The translations under genes were made by a program, and so were the position numbers. From Muraenolepis orangiensis (taxonomy: Eukaryota; Chordata; Actinopteri; Gadiformes; Muraenolepididae), in contig CM051005.1 of the NCBI GenBank assembly GCA_027704905.1, positions 31,023,005 through 31,087,004 of the forward strand: a stretch of 64,000 nt of DNA, read 5' to 3'. Under the pieces are notes generated by a model, which was not told the DNA's origin, did not search any database, and saw only the letters and a list, made by a program, of their open reading frames with translations. Shown one piece after another: positions 13,251 through 23,204 of this stretch (positions within the stretch are counted from its first letter, which is position 1; each line of letters opens with the position of its first letter).

Positions 13251-13761
13251 ATACTGCTCTGATACCTACATCTACACATTCTGAGTATTCACATCCACGT
13301 GAGAACCTTTGAATGTAAAGCACTACTCATTCCACTATTGCTAAAGTTCAGGAAGTACATTCCCCTGACTGAGCGTGTCCTTGACTGGCATGATGCTCAC
13401 CGACCGTTACAAAGCAGGGGCTGCTGTCATAACAAGGGCTTCAGAATTAAGAGGATTACTGCTAATTCGCCGTCAACAATAGCAAACTAAACCTAATTAA
13501 AGTTTATAATGTTAAGACCATTACAGATAGGACGTTTGGTACGTTTGGTTAACAAAAAAGCAATGGAACATCGGTTCTTTGGAGTTGTGTATTAGGTGGG
13601 AGGAGGTCAGGATGAATAAGGGTAATGGTGTACGCCTGTATCAAAGAGTGCATTATGGCTGGCCCTTAACTAATATTGGAACATGACAACAGTTCCTGCA
13701 AACAGGAAGAGGTAGAATGGGTGAAACAGGGATGGGGGAGTTCTGGCCCGGTGTAACCCCC
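13251..13761. other. Unassigned sequence
   Basis: No gene, RNA or transposon recognised between the two minisatellites. Confidence 0.5.
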
Positions 13762-13899
13762 TCTACACCGGGCTGGAGGCGTTTCCCAAGTTACACCGGG
13801 CTGGAGGCATTTCCCAAGTTACACCGGGCTGGAGGCGTTTCCCAAGTTACACCGGGCTGGAGGCGTTTCCCAAGTTACACCGGGCTGGAGGCGTTTCCC
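13762..13899. repeat. 28-bp minisatellite, five copies
   Basis: Five tandem copies of a unit containing TTACACCGGGCTGGAGGCGT and ending TTCCCAAG, nearly identical. It abuts the gag-like remnant. Confidence 0.95.
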
Positions 13900-14852
13900 G
13901 ATGGAGGGAGAGCAGAGTCAGGTGACCCTTCTTCAGCTTTAGGGCACAGGGCTGTGGTGACGCCACCACTGAGGTGCCATTGTATGTGTCGCTCTCCTTG
14001 CTCAGGATTTCCTCGACGACTATAGCTCGTACCAATGCTTCCTCTAGAGTCCATCAACCTCATCTGCTGCCAAAGAGGAATGGGAAGCAACCCATGAATG
14101 AATGCTTCTTTAGTTAGGATGGATCGAGTAATCTCATCAAAGTGAGGGAATCCTTTCTTGGCTAGGTAATCCAGCTCCACAGCAAATACCCCCATCTTCT
14201 CCCCAAATTCTCGTACTCTCCTATTGAAACTGCTGGTGTGGTGTCTCTAAATCTCCTCTTCAGAGCTAACACTAAGGCACTGGGATCTTCAAGCTCAGCT
14301 ACAGTGATGTCACGCAGTACACTCCTAGCATCACCAGCATGTGTATGGACATAGATGGAATTAAGCTGAACATCATGCTTGGGTGTAAGTGGAGCTGCAG
14401 CACCCTCCATCTCACTTGCATCAATGCCAAGTCCATCCTTTCCATAAATGAATCTTCCATGTTTCTCACATGGCTATCTCCTATATCAGTGACTGGATCA
14501 GTGTTTCGCTCACCCCATTTATTGTTTTTCTCTACGTTTCCAACATGTTTCTCATCCACATGTCTATACAGGGCGCCACCATCTTGTTTGTTTACATCTG
14601 GTGTGCCACAATCCATCTGTTGCATTGAAGTCTGTGTCAACTCGGAACCCTGTTTACTTTTGTATATCTTCTGTCTAAAGATAGATTCATCTTTCATTGG
14701 CAAGATGTCGGGTGTTTCAGTGAATACGTCCATGCTTATCTTGACTTTATCCACCATCTCGATTTCACGTAGTTAGGACAAGAGCTGGCTATGCGCTGGA
14801 GGCTAAAGTAGCTAGCTAGCGGTAAGTTTGCAATCCCACTTCTGACACCAAT
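13900..14852 (-). pseudogene. LTR-retrotransposon gag-like remnant
   Basis: Minus-strand coding pieces in three frames: 14299-14757, 14162-14410 and 13875-14195. The middle one (RSVLRDITVAELEDPSALV, then LKRRF) and the next (VELDYLAKKGFPHFDEI, then IHGLLPIPLW) look like the capsid part of a Ty3/gypsy-type Gag. Upstream at about 14834-14851 the minus strand reads TGGTGTCAGAAGTGGGAT. That is the form of a primer-binding site beginning TGG, and it would follow an LTR ending in ACA near 14853. No pol was found. The call is inferred from composition and layout, without a database match. Confidence 0.5.
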
Positions 14853-15097
14853 GTAGCATCGTAGCCAAACTCTTAACTATGCATGAGTGACAGGAAAGTG
14901 TAAATAATGATGTAGTCTAACACTATATGAGACAGCACGGAATTGTAATTTGGACTGAAAACCAATATAACTATTAAGCTTTGCCTTGCACAATCAGATG
15001 AAATACATTCAAATCATGCATTTGGTATCTGCACCACGCCTATGTTTTATCAACACAAGAAGCTATCTTGATTTTAGATAGCTTCATAATTTGAGAG
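14853..15097 (-). other. Possible LTR edge of the gag-bearing element
   Basis: On the plus strand this begins TGTAGCATCG directly beside the putative primer-binding site, as an inverted LTR end would. The far LTR border was not located, and a hAT element starts at 15098. Confidence 0.3.
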
Positions 15098-15906
15098 CAG
15101 GGGTAACCAATAGGTCGATCGCCATCGACTGGTCGATCTTCAAAGCCTTCACTGTCGATCCCTTGCATTTTCACATTTTCCAAAAATATATAAAAAAAAT
15201 TTAAATAAATATATATTTTAAATTAGACCTAGCTCTGGCTTGTTGATTTTCAATGACTCCAATTGGTTATTTTATATACTGAAGTCTATGAATGGCTGCA
15301 TGCAATTGTGGGTGGGGTTAAAAAAATAAATCATATCGATGCCAAAACAGGGAGAAGCCCCTCTCTGCTGATCGCTTGATATGGGCAGAACACAGAACAC
15401 AGAACACAGAACACAGGCACTTTAACCAGTGGAGCCCAGTCAGGGTACAGCTCACTGAACTCATAAATTAGCACTTTGCAAGCTGTCGCAAAAGTTAAAC
15501 CCCCATATCCGTGGAGAACTGTCATCAATGCCACTGCGTCTCGTCGGGCACGGTTAGCATCAATGAGAGGTGCGGCAGCTGATTCACTCACGTCATGGGG
15601 GATAGCCGATATATATATATATACAGTATATATATATATATATATATATATATAGGCTATCGTTATCTAAGTTTTGTATGAGCATTATTACCGGACATTT
15701 TGACCGGCAGGTTCACCGTTTTTTTATACATTTTACCAGCTTAAAACCTTTTAATGATTGATTGCAAAAATTGATTGCAAAAATAAATATGACGATGAAC
15801 AGTGTTACTCCTAAGTGGGTTTTTTGGAAGATATCAGATTGGTAGATCTTGGCTTACATTTTGGAATAAAAAGTGATCTTGGTCTTGAAAAGGTTGGTTA
15901 CCACTG
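15098..15906. mobile_element. hAT-type non-autonomous element
   Basis: Terminal inverted repeats CAGGGGTAACCAA (15098) and TTGGTTACCACTG (ending 15906) match with one mismatch and begin CAG as in hAT elements. Flanking 8-mers TTTGAGAG and GTTTAGAG are similar but not identical, fitting an old target-site duplication. Inside are TCGATC motifs, a (TA)n tract (about 15610-15655) and a minus-strand open frame (15331-15591) of unknown nature. Confidence 0.72.
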
Positions 15907-16436
15907 GTTTAGAGGAACAACGAGTGATAACCTCGATATTTACATTTCTTAACTCCAAGGCAAATTGCAGAGTTGCGGAAGATGCTCCCAGGAAAACAGC
16001 CATTAACTACACCTGACAATGGTGTTCAACAACGCTTTTGGGAAAGTCAGACCAGAATAGCATAGGCAATTGACTTAACAAGGAAAAAAAGGCTGAAGAT
16101 ATCAATCTTATTGCTTATTAGTAGTCTATGCCTACTGACAGTAAAAAAATAGCTTTTTTATAACCAAAACAAAAAGAAGCAATCCATACAGGCTCCTTTC
16201 ATTTGCACCAAAGCATTATTTCATGGAAGTGAGCAGCTGCTGATTTGAAATCGAATGTTTCGTCAGTTTTAGCACAGCTAGAGATCGGAGTCGCGTAAAT
16301 TCACCTCCTGCAGACTGCTTCTGAGCGTTCAACGCATTGATCCAGTTTTGGAGCAAGAATCCTTTGTTAAATTACTATATTGTTGTACATTTACTATATT
16401 GTTCTAAATCTAAATTGATGACGATCACAAATATGT
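15907..16436. other. Unassigned sequence
   Basis: No gene recognised. It may be the far side of whatever the hAT element inserted into. Confidence 0.5.
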
Positions 16437-17327
16437 GGCTGTGTCCGAAATCACTCCCTACTCTACTCCCTACTCCCTACTCCCACTCCTTGCTCCCTAC
16501 TCTCTACTCCCTACTCCATACTCCCTGCTCCCTGCTCCCTACTCTCTACTCCCTACTCCCTGCTCCCTGCTCCCTGCTCCCTGCTCTCTACTCTCTACTC
16601 TCTACTCTCTACTCCCTGCTCCCTGCTCCCTACTCTCTACTCTCTACTCTCTACTCTCTACTCCCTGCTCTCTACTCTCTACTCTCTGCTCTCTACTCCC
16701 TGCTCCCTGCTCCCTACTCTCTACTCTCTACTCTACTCTCTACTCTCTACTCTACTCTACTCTCTACTCCCTGCTCCCTGCTCCCTGCTCTCTACTCTCT
16801 ACTCTCTACTCTCTACTCCCTGCTCCCTGCTCCCTGCTCCCTACTCTCTACTCCCTACTCTCTACTCCCTGCTCCCTGCTCCCTACTCTCTACTCCCTGC
16901 TCCCTACTCCCTACTCCTACTCCCTGCTCCCTGCTCTCTACTCCCTACTCTCTAATCCCTGCTCCTACTCCCTACTCCCTGCTCCCTGCTCCCTACTCTC
17001 TACTCTCTACTCCCTGCTCCCTACTCTCTACTCCCTACTCCCTGCTCCCTACTCTCTACTCTCTACTCCCTGCTCCCTACTCCCTGCTCCTGCTCCCTGC
17101 TCCCTACTCTCTACTCCCTACTCCCTGCTCCCTACTCTCTACTCCCTACTCCCTACTCCCTACTCCCTACTCCTGCTCCCTACTCCTACTCCCTGCTCCC
17201 TACTCTCTACTCCCTAATCCCTACTCCTACTCCCTACTCTCTACTCTCTACTCCCTGCTCCTACTCCTACTCCCTACTCCCTACTCCCTACTCCCTACTC
17301 CTGCTCTCTATTCCCTGCTCCCTGCTC
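16437..17327. repeat. CT-rich 7-mer array (CCCTACT/CTCTACT/CCCTGCT)n
   Basis: About 890 bp of heptamer variants with occasional 6-mers. Two plus frames read LLPTPYS-type repeats for up to 342 codons; this is low complexity, not a protein gene. Confidence 0.97.
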
Positions 17328-17566
17328 ATATGGAGGACTATATTGTGAGCTCATCAGCTAAATGAAACACTTAAGAACACTACTGGAGTCTTCATTAATT
17401 ACGTCATTGCTGTATCATAATTAAACGTGCCAGATCTACATCGGCTAGGGCTGGTGGACCAAACAATATTTCGATGATGAAATAATAATACTTACCAATA
17501 AATACTGACAAGAATTTTGTGATAAATACATATACAAATAAGTGAATTGCCCTGCTGATGATAATG

Positions 17567-17876
17567 GAGCTCTAATTAAGACTCTTCTACAGCTCTATCA
17601 CCGTAGTGCTGCCCAGCTGATCGTATTAGAGCTCTAATTAAGACTCTTCTACAGCTCTATCACCGTAGTGCTGCCCAGCTGATCGTATTAGAGCTCTAAT
17701 TAAGACTCTTCTACAGCTCTATCACCGTAGTGCTGCCCAGCTGATCGTATTAGAGCTCTAATTAAGACTCTTCTACAGCACTATCACCGTAGTGCTGCCC
17801 AGCTGATCGTATTAGAGCTCTAATTAAGACTCTTCTACAGCTCTATCACCGTAGTGCTGCCCAGCTAATGGTATTC
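17567..17876. repeat. 62-bp minisatellite, five copies
   Basis: Five nearly identical 62-bp units beginning GAGCTCTAATTAAGACTCTT. The last copy diverges at its end. Confidence 0.97.
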
Positions 17877-18318
17877 GAGGTCCCTTTAGCGATCTCACTG
17901 CCAGTTTATTCATCATGTCCCCCATATGCAGCTTGTATCCCATTGCCCTTAAGGAATTGTACTTGCTCTTCCATAGTTGCTAAAAAAGGACTGATAATAA
18001 AAACCATAGCATTGTCTTCCCATTCCATTGATGAACTCAACTTTTTCCCTAGCCGGTGGGAAGACTAAAACGTCCTTAGACAAAGTGTCTGCAAAGTTTT
18101 TAAATCAAGACGGGCCACTGTAGAAATACATTTGTTACAATCCTCTTCTGAAGCCTTAATCTTGCACTAACTGTGTTACCTCTATGACCATGTATAGTAT
18201 ATATTGTATAGTGTTAACTCAAAGACAGAAGACCCTTGTATATCATATAAAATGTGTAGTATATTGTATAAAGTATAACCTATATTACAGAAGGCCCCAG
18301 TGTATAATGTATAGTAGT

Positions 18319-18645
18319 TGTTAAGACCCAACGAGACCGGCGAGCCAAATGTGCCAGAGAACCCAGAAGAAGAGACACAGGACAACCAAAACAGAAAATG
18401 TCTTGACTGAAAAATATCCACAAACTCAAAAACACAACAAGGTAGGATAGGATAGGTTACGTGGGGTGGTCGACGCGGGGAGATGGTCCAGAGGGTGGAA
18501 CGCAGAGAGGGTCCTTGGAGCGGGGGGGGGGGGGGGGGAGCCATAAGGTTCTCAGTAAGGTGCGCAATGGTCAAGCCCCGACGTCGGTCTTCAACAGCCT
18601 TAAGTAGGGAAGATCCCCATAAATTAGAGCGCAGGGGGCACAACA
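18319..18645. mobile_element. Solo LTR, copy 1 (327 bp)
   Basis: Begins TGTTAAGACCCAACGAGACC and ends GGCACAACA, giving TGTT...AACA termini. The flanks are GTAGT and GTAGC, a near-matching 5-bp duplication. It shares most of its length with 62857-63102, and has an extra internal segment and a long G run (about 18520-18538). It interrupts the splice-donor minisatellite, since degenerate units lie on both sides. Confidence 0.8.
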
Positions 18646-18664
18646 GTAGCATATAGTTAATAGT

Positions 18665-19152
18665 GTAACCTCTATGACAGAAGGCCCCAGTGTATAATGT
18701 ATTGTAGTATATAGTATATAGTATATAGTCCATAGTGTTACCTCTATGACAGAAGGCCCCAGTGTATAATGTATTGTAGTATATAGTATATAGTCCATAG
18801 TGTTACCTCTATGACAGAAGGCCCCAGTGTATAATGTATTGTAGTATATAGGATATAGTCCATAGTGTTACCTCTATGACAGAAGGCCCCAGTGTATAAT
18901 GTATTGTAGTATATAGTATATAGTCCATAGTGTTACCTCTATGACAGAAGGCCCCAGTGTATAATGTATTGTAGTATATAGTATATAGTATATAGTCCTT
19001 AGTGTTACCTCTATGACAGAAGGCCCCAGTGTATAATGTATTGTAGTATATAGTATATAGTATATAGTCCATAGTGTTACCTCTATGACAGAAGGCCCCA
19101 GTGTATAATGTATTGTAGTATATAGTATATAGTATATAGTGCATAGTGTTAC
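18665..19152 (-). repeat. 65-72 bp tandem array of an exon end plus splice donor
   Basis: Seven tandem copies follow the true exon end at 19153. Each contains the last 24 or so exon bases (CACTGGGGCCTTCTGTCATA then GAG) and the donor GTAACAC, then an AT-rich spacer of TATAGTA-type steps. Starts of the donor block lie near 18665, 18737, 18802, 18867, 18932, 19003 and 19075. Periods are 72 bp near the exon and 65 bp further away. Degenerate copies continue at about 18190-18318 beyond the solo LTR. Confidence 0.93.
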
Positions 19153-19415
19153 CTCTATGACAGAAGGCCCCAGTGTAGGCAGACAGGCCACAGTCACAGG
19201 AGAAGCCCCTGGTTCTCTCTACACAGCGGCCCTGATTGCGGCACAGCCAGCCGTAGCTGCTGCAGTGTCCGGGGCAGCCGGGCCGGACCCCCGGGGTGAT
19301 GCGGGCCGGACCCCCGGGGTGATGCGGGCCCTCTCCTCCAGGTCCAGAGTCTCTCCGTTCAGCCGCAGTGTGCGGATGCAGCCCCGGAAGCCCCTCTGCC
19401 TGGACGCCGTGCACC
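19153..19415 (-). CDS. cntnap: CNTNAP-like exon: end of LamG3 plus EGF2
   Basis: Minus-strand exon with acceptor CACCACCAG|GG and donor AGAG|GTAACA. It encodes GCTASRQRGFRGCIRTLRLN, then LDLEERARITPGVRPGCPGH and CSSYGWLCRNQGRC...FSCDC...YTGAFCHR. This is the LamG3 end followed by the second EGF module, with all six EGF cysteines plus the linker cysteine. GCPGHCSSYG is typical of CNTNAP2/3/4 and unlike CNTNAP1. A 23-bp tandem duplication (19281-19303 and 19304-19326) shifts the frame after ITPGVRP; without it the exon would be 240 bp and fully open. An LINE tail ends only about 25 nt upstream of the acceptor, and the donor is the start of a tandem array. Exact paralog unresolved. Confidence 0.9.
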
Positions 19416-19439
19416 CTGGTGGTGAGGTCAAGAGCAGCA

Positions 19440-21152
19440 AGAGTCAAGTCAAGTCAAGTCAAGTCAAGTTTATTGTCACTTCACAGTTTACAGTTTAGTA
19501 TAAAGCAGTGATGTGAAAATCTTGTGTGCAATACCCGACGACAGACAGCAGTTATAAAATAAGATAAAAAATAAAAAATAGATAAAAATAGAATAAAAAA
19601 TAGAATAAAGAATATAAATAAAATAAAATAAAAATAAAAAATAAAAAATGCAATTTATAAAATGCAAAAATCACCACAGAAAAGAGCAATATATATATAT
19701 AAATCAATGTAATAAAATATACATTGTTATATGTTATACGCCCTTGTTCAGCAGCCTGATGGCCTGACTGTGGAAGCTATCTCTAAGCCTATTTGTACGA
19801 CACTTGATACTGCGGTATCGCCTGCCTGACGGTAATAGTGAGTAAAGTTCGTGGCTGGGGTGGGCAATGTCTTTTATAATTCTTTTGGCCTTGGCCACGC
19901 ACCGCTGGTTGTAAATGTCCAGGAGGGAGGGGAGCTCACCTCCAACAATATACTGGGCCGTCCGCACCACCCTTTGAAGCGCTCTGCGCTCGAGTGCCGT
20001 GCAGTTCCCGTACCAGGCGGTGATACACCCTGTCAGAACACTCTCGATGGTGCCGTTGTAGAATGTTCTCAGGATGCGGGGGCCCATGCTGAATTTCTTC
20101 AGACGCCTGAGAAAATACAGGCGTTGTTGGGCCCTTTTCACCACGTGTGTGGTGTGCGTGGACCATGTGAGGTCCTCGGAGATGTGCACGCCGAGGAACT
20201 TGAAGCTGCTGACCCTCTCTACTGCAACGCCGTCGATGGAGATAGGGCTGTGCTCTCCCCTCTGCCTCCTGAAGTCCACGATCAGCTCCTTGGTCTTCTT
20301 GACGTTGAGGGCGAGGCTGTTCTCCTGGCACCACTGCTCCAGCGATCCGACCTCCTCCCTGTAGGCTGTCTCGTCGTCGCCGGCGATCAGGCCCATCACT
20401 GTCGTGTCGTCAGCAAACTTGACGATGACGTTGGAGCTGTGCATAGCCATGCAGTCGTGGGTGTAGAGGGAGTAGAGGAGAGGGCTCAGCACGCATCCCT
20501 GGGGGGCTCCCGTGTTGAGGGTCAGTGGCTCTGATGTGGTGCTGCCCATCCTCACCACCTGGCGGCGGTCCGACAGGAGGTTCAGTATCCAGCTGCACAT
20601 GGATGGGGGTACTCCTAGACCTCTCAGCTTGGTGTCGAGCTTGGCAGGAACTATTGTGTTGAATGCTGAGCTGTAGTCCACAAACAGCATTCGCACATAA
20701 CAGTTCTTCCCCTCCAGGTGGGAAAGGGCAGTGTGGAGGGCCATGGCAATTGCGTCGTCCGTGGATCTATTTTGACGATATGCAAATTGCCATGGGTCCA
20801 GCGTGGTAGGTAACACGGAGCAAATAAAGTCCTTGACCAACCTCTCGAAGCATTTGCTGACGATCGAGGTGAGGGCCACAGGTCTGTAGTCATTCAGGCA
20901 TGTTACCTTGGTTTGTTTAGGGACAGGCACGATGGTGGATATCTTGAAGACCGCGGGGACAACAGCCTGGGACAGGGAGAGGTTGAATATGTCTGCAAAG
21001 ACTCCTGCCAACTGGTCTGCGCATGCTCTGAGGACGCGGCCCGGGATGTCGTCGGGGCCTGCCGCCTTACGGATGTTCAGCCGCTTAAAGGTGCGGCGCA
21101 CATCCGCCTCCGAGATGCGCAGCTGGCTGGTCTCCCCAGTCGGTGCTGGCTG
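19440..21152 (-). mobile_element. LINE family A, copy 1, 5'-truncated
   Basis: Minus-strand non-LTR retrotransposon. The 3' end is a pentamer tail (plus strand GTCAA)n at 19440-19468. It is followed upstream by an A-rich 3' UTR and the RT frame 19734-21101. Coding homology to copy 2 starts at about 21150 (PAPTGETS...ISEADVRRTFK), where the sequence switches abruptly to telomeric TTAGGG repeats. The endonuclease half is absent. Confidence 0.92.
19734..21101 (-). CDS. LINE reverse transcriptase, 455 codons open
   Basis: An uninterrupted reverse-transcriptase frame of a CR1/L2/Rex1-like LINE, which would copy the element RNA into DNA at a nicked target. Order of motifs: RKAAGPDDIPGRVLRACADQ (residues 11-30), LNDYRPVAL (69-77), FVDYSSAFNT (140-149) with a catalytic aspartate, GAPQGCVLSPLLY (198-210), KFADDTTVMG (228-237) carrying the catalytic FADD pair, then KTKELIVDFR and FLGVHISEDL. 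The C-terminus is complete (LLNKGV stop). The first methionine is internal to the original ORF, since upstream codons are also LINE. With all catalytic residues present this is the best-preserved coding frame in the window, but the element lacks its endonuclease and could not move on its own. Confidence 0.95.
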   Translation of the reverse strand: MRRTFKRLNIRKAAGPDDIPGRVLRACADQLAGVFADIFNLSLSQAVVPAVFKISTIVPVPKQTKVTCLNDYRPVALTSIVSKCFERLVKDFICSVLPTTLDPWQFAYRQNRSTDDAIAMALHTALSHLEGKNCYVRMLFVDYSSAFNTIVPAKLDTKLRGLGVPPSMCSWILNLLSDRRQVVRMGSTTSEPLTLNTGAPQGCVLSPLLYSLYTHDCMAMHSSNVIVKFADDTTVMGLIAGDDETAYREEVGSLEQWCQENSLALNVKKTKELIVDFRRQRGEHSPISIDGVAVERVSSFKFLGVHISEDLTWSTHTTHVVKRAQQRLYFLRRLKKFSMGPRILRTFYNGTIESVLTGCITAWYGNCTALERRALQRVVRTAQYIVGGELPSLLDIYNQRCVAKAKRIIKDIAHPSHELYSLLPSGRRYRSIKCRTNRLRDSFHSQAIRLLNKGV

Positions 21153-21225
21153 GGTTAGGGTTAGGGTAAGGGTTAGGGTTAGGGTTAGGGTTAAGGTTAG
21201 GGGTTAGGGTTAGGGGTTAGGGTTT
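21153..21225. repeat. Interstitial telomeric repeat (TTAGGG)n
   Basis: About a dozen TTAGGG units with TAAGGG and TTAGGGG variants, immediately at the 5' truncation of LINE family A. Confidence 0.95.
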
Positions 21226-21374
21226 GTTTAAGCTTAAACCAGAAGTCCAAGCGCTGGGATCCAGGATTTCCAGTTTCAGAGCTGCTGATTTCAATTTCCA
21301 GGAAAGAGTTCAAATCTTTTATAGGTTGAACCTGAAAAGTCTTTATTCGTCATAAAAATAACAAACTGTGTATT

Positions 21375-21600
21375 ATATTTATTATAGTATAGTATTATAG
21401 GCCTAATTGCTGGTCTATATTATTAAACTTATTATCATTATTATTATTATTATATTATTATTATTATTATATTATTACAATTATTATTATTATTATTAGT
21501 AGTAGTAGTGTGTATTATAGGCCTAATTGCTGGTCTATATTATTCAACTTATTATTATTATTATTATTATTATTATCATTATTATTATATTATTATTTTT
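21375..21600. repeat. Duplicated segment with (ATT)n microsatellites
   Basis: GGCCTAATTGCTGGTCTATA followed by an ATT-repeat tract occurs twice (about 21399 and 21519), so a roughly 120-bp segment including its trinucleotide tract has been tandemly duplicated. Confidence 0.85.
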
Positions 21601-21734
21601 GAAGAAAGGTGAGGCTGTAGTTTACTATACAGCCTACGATAGTGACATTGAACATCCAATAAGTTTTCTTAATAATAATCAGAATCTTGGTTTAATCTCC
21701 GGTGGTTTTGTGCAGCAAGCGGCTGCAGGGCGTG

Positions 21735-22073
21735 TCAAAAATAGTCTGGGTCCTCTTCAGACGCCTCACCACCGCCGCTGTGCCGCCAGACCCATGAGTA
21801 GTCCAAGCTTGGGGTCTGAAATTTCAGCCATTCCCTGAATTCTGATTTAACATAACGGTTAATCTGCAAATCCAGCTTCTTGAAAGAGGCCCCAGGTCTG
21901 TTCTCCATACAAAGTACATGAGCGTAGCTCTCCTCATTATTATACCTCATGTATTCCAGACATTCTTGGATCTTGGATCCTCTAATGAGCTGTACAGATA
22001 TTGTTCCAAAACTCTGTTCAGATTTACAATCAAGCCCACGGTAAACACAATCAGCAACACAGGTGTTGACCAT
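21735..22073 (-). other. Unrecognised open frame
   Basis: 112 codons of non-repetitive composition, including SYAHVLCMENRPGASFKKL and REWLKFQTPSLDYSW and an acidic end. It is not recognised as a CNTNAP exon or a known transposon. It may be an old transposon piece or chance. The rest of 21601-22480 shows nothing. Confidence 0.25.
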
Positions 22074-22483
22074 ATAAGGTCAAGCCAGGAAGTCATGGAC
22101 ACACTATTCAGCTATTCAGCGCGTGGTGGGGAAGATCCATTAATATTCACCTCTACTCTCCTGCCTCTGGCCAATCTAATCAGTGTTTGTGGTGGAGTTT
22201 CCCTGTGGACTGGCTGTTTACTGATAAGACACGACATCCATAATATTTGCTAAATGATGAAGGTGCATAGTAATAATAGCAACTAAAAGATTATCTTTAT
22301 TTTGGTCCCGGCGTAAAGAGTAACAGTCTACACAGAGGCACTAAAAGGTGACAGAGAGGTAATCAGAGAGAGGGAAACTGAGGCTGTGGTGTTGAACAGA
22401 GTGTGGATTATGGAGCAGCTTCAGGGCGTCATGCTATGGATGGAAAGCACTTATGAAAGTGATATATAGATGCAATACATCAT

Positions 22484-22490
22484 TGTTATT

Positions 22491-22521
<31 letters not shown>

Positions 22522-22527
22522 TTATTG
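22484..22527. repeat. (ATT)n microsatellite
   Basis: About 14 ATT units with one T-rich interruption. Confidence 0.93.
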
Positions 22528-22754
22528 AGAACCAGCTGACACTGGTTTATGTTTAAACAAACTGCATGTTGCTGCAGTTTGTCCAACCATCAAGCACTTT
22601 ACTTTACTAAACCTGAGAAAAGTACAGTTTTTGTACAGATTCTGTGTTTCGGTGAAATGTTGGTAGTTCAACTATGTAGAGAACAAGGACTCAGCTTCTA
22701 GCCTTCACAATAGTTGGACAGCAGAAAGACAGATAGAGAGGTGGATATTGAGGG

Positions 22755-22954
22755 AGAAAGAGCTGCAGGTGGGCGTGGCCGTCGTTGGGGGCCTCTCTGG
22801 TTGCCACGGCAGCACGTCCAAGCTCAGCCACGCCTCCTTCACGCTACGCTCGGCTGGTATGCTGTGCCACCGCTCGTCGTTCAGGGGGTGACCGCACTCG
22901 CACCTCCAGGGGCCCATTGCCCACATCCAAGAAGAACAGCACCTCGCTGGAGGG
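22755..22954 (-). CDS. cntnap: CNTNAP-like exon: LamG3 central part, frameshifted
   Basis: Minus-strand exon with acceptor CTCTCCCAG at 22955. It reads SSEVLFFLDVGNGPLEVRVR, then LNDERWHSIPAERSVKEAWL and LDVLPWQPERP, then DGHAHLQL. This tracks the family LamG3 pattern (DVGNGP-E, LND-WH, RAERN-K, EGH-RLQL). The three blocks lie in three frames: one slip at the G run 22884-22888 and another at the G run 22787-22791. The expected end (NSQLF and a donor) was not found after LQL, so the lower border is approximate. The polypyrimidine tract of the acceptor is itself a long CT microsatellite. It is either a damaged exon or one with homopolymer errors. Confidence 0.8.
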
Positions 22955-22959
22955 CTGGG

Positions 22960-22965
22960 AGAGAG

Positions 22966-23024
<59 letters not shown>

Positions 23025-23053
23025 CAGAGACACAGAGACACAGAGAGAGAGAT
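22960..23053. repeat. (GA)n microsatellite forming an acceptor tract
   Basis: About 60 pure GA bases then interrupted GA. On the minus strand this is (CT)n directly upstream of the CAG acceptor of the LamG3 exon. Confidence 0.95.
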
Positions 23054-23204
23054 ATGAGCAGAGGCAACAAGGGATGAAACTATAACAATTTTAATTTAAG
23101 ACAATCTAATATTATTTGTAGTATGTTGGTATTCAAACGCCGTCCTCTTGGCAATGATTAGTAGATGCTCTCCCCTGTTTATACATTTTAATCCAAATCT
23201 GGAG

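Noticed and set aside
16337..17365. 342-codon frame rich in LLPTPYS
   Set aside because: Entirely a heptamer repeat; two overlapping frames show the same pattern.
19851..20534. 227-codon plus-strand frame inside LINE A
   Set aside because: Antisense shadow of the reverse-transcriptase frame, with no domain of its own.
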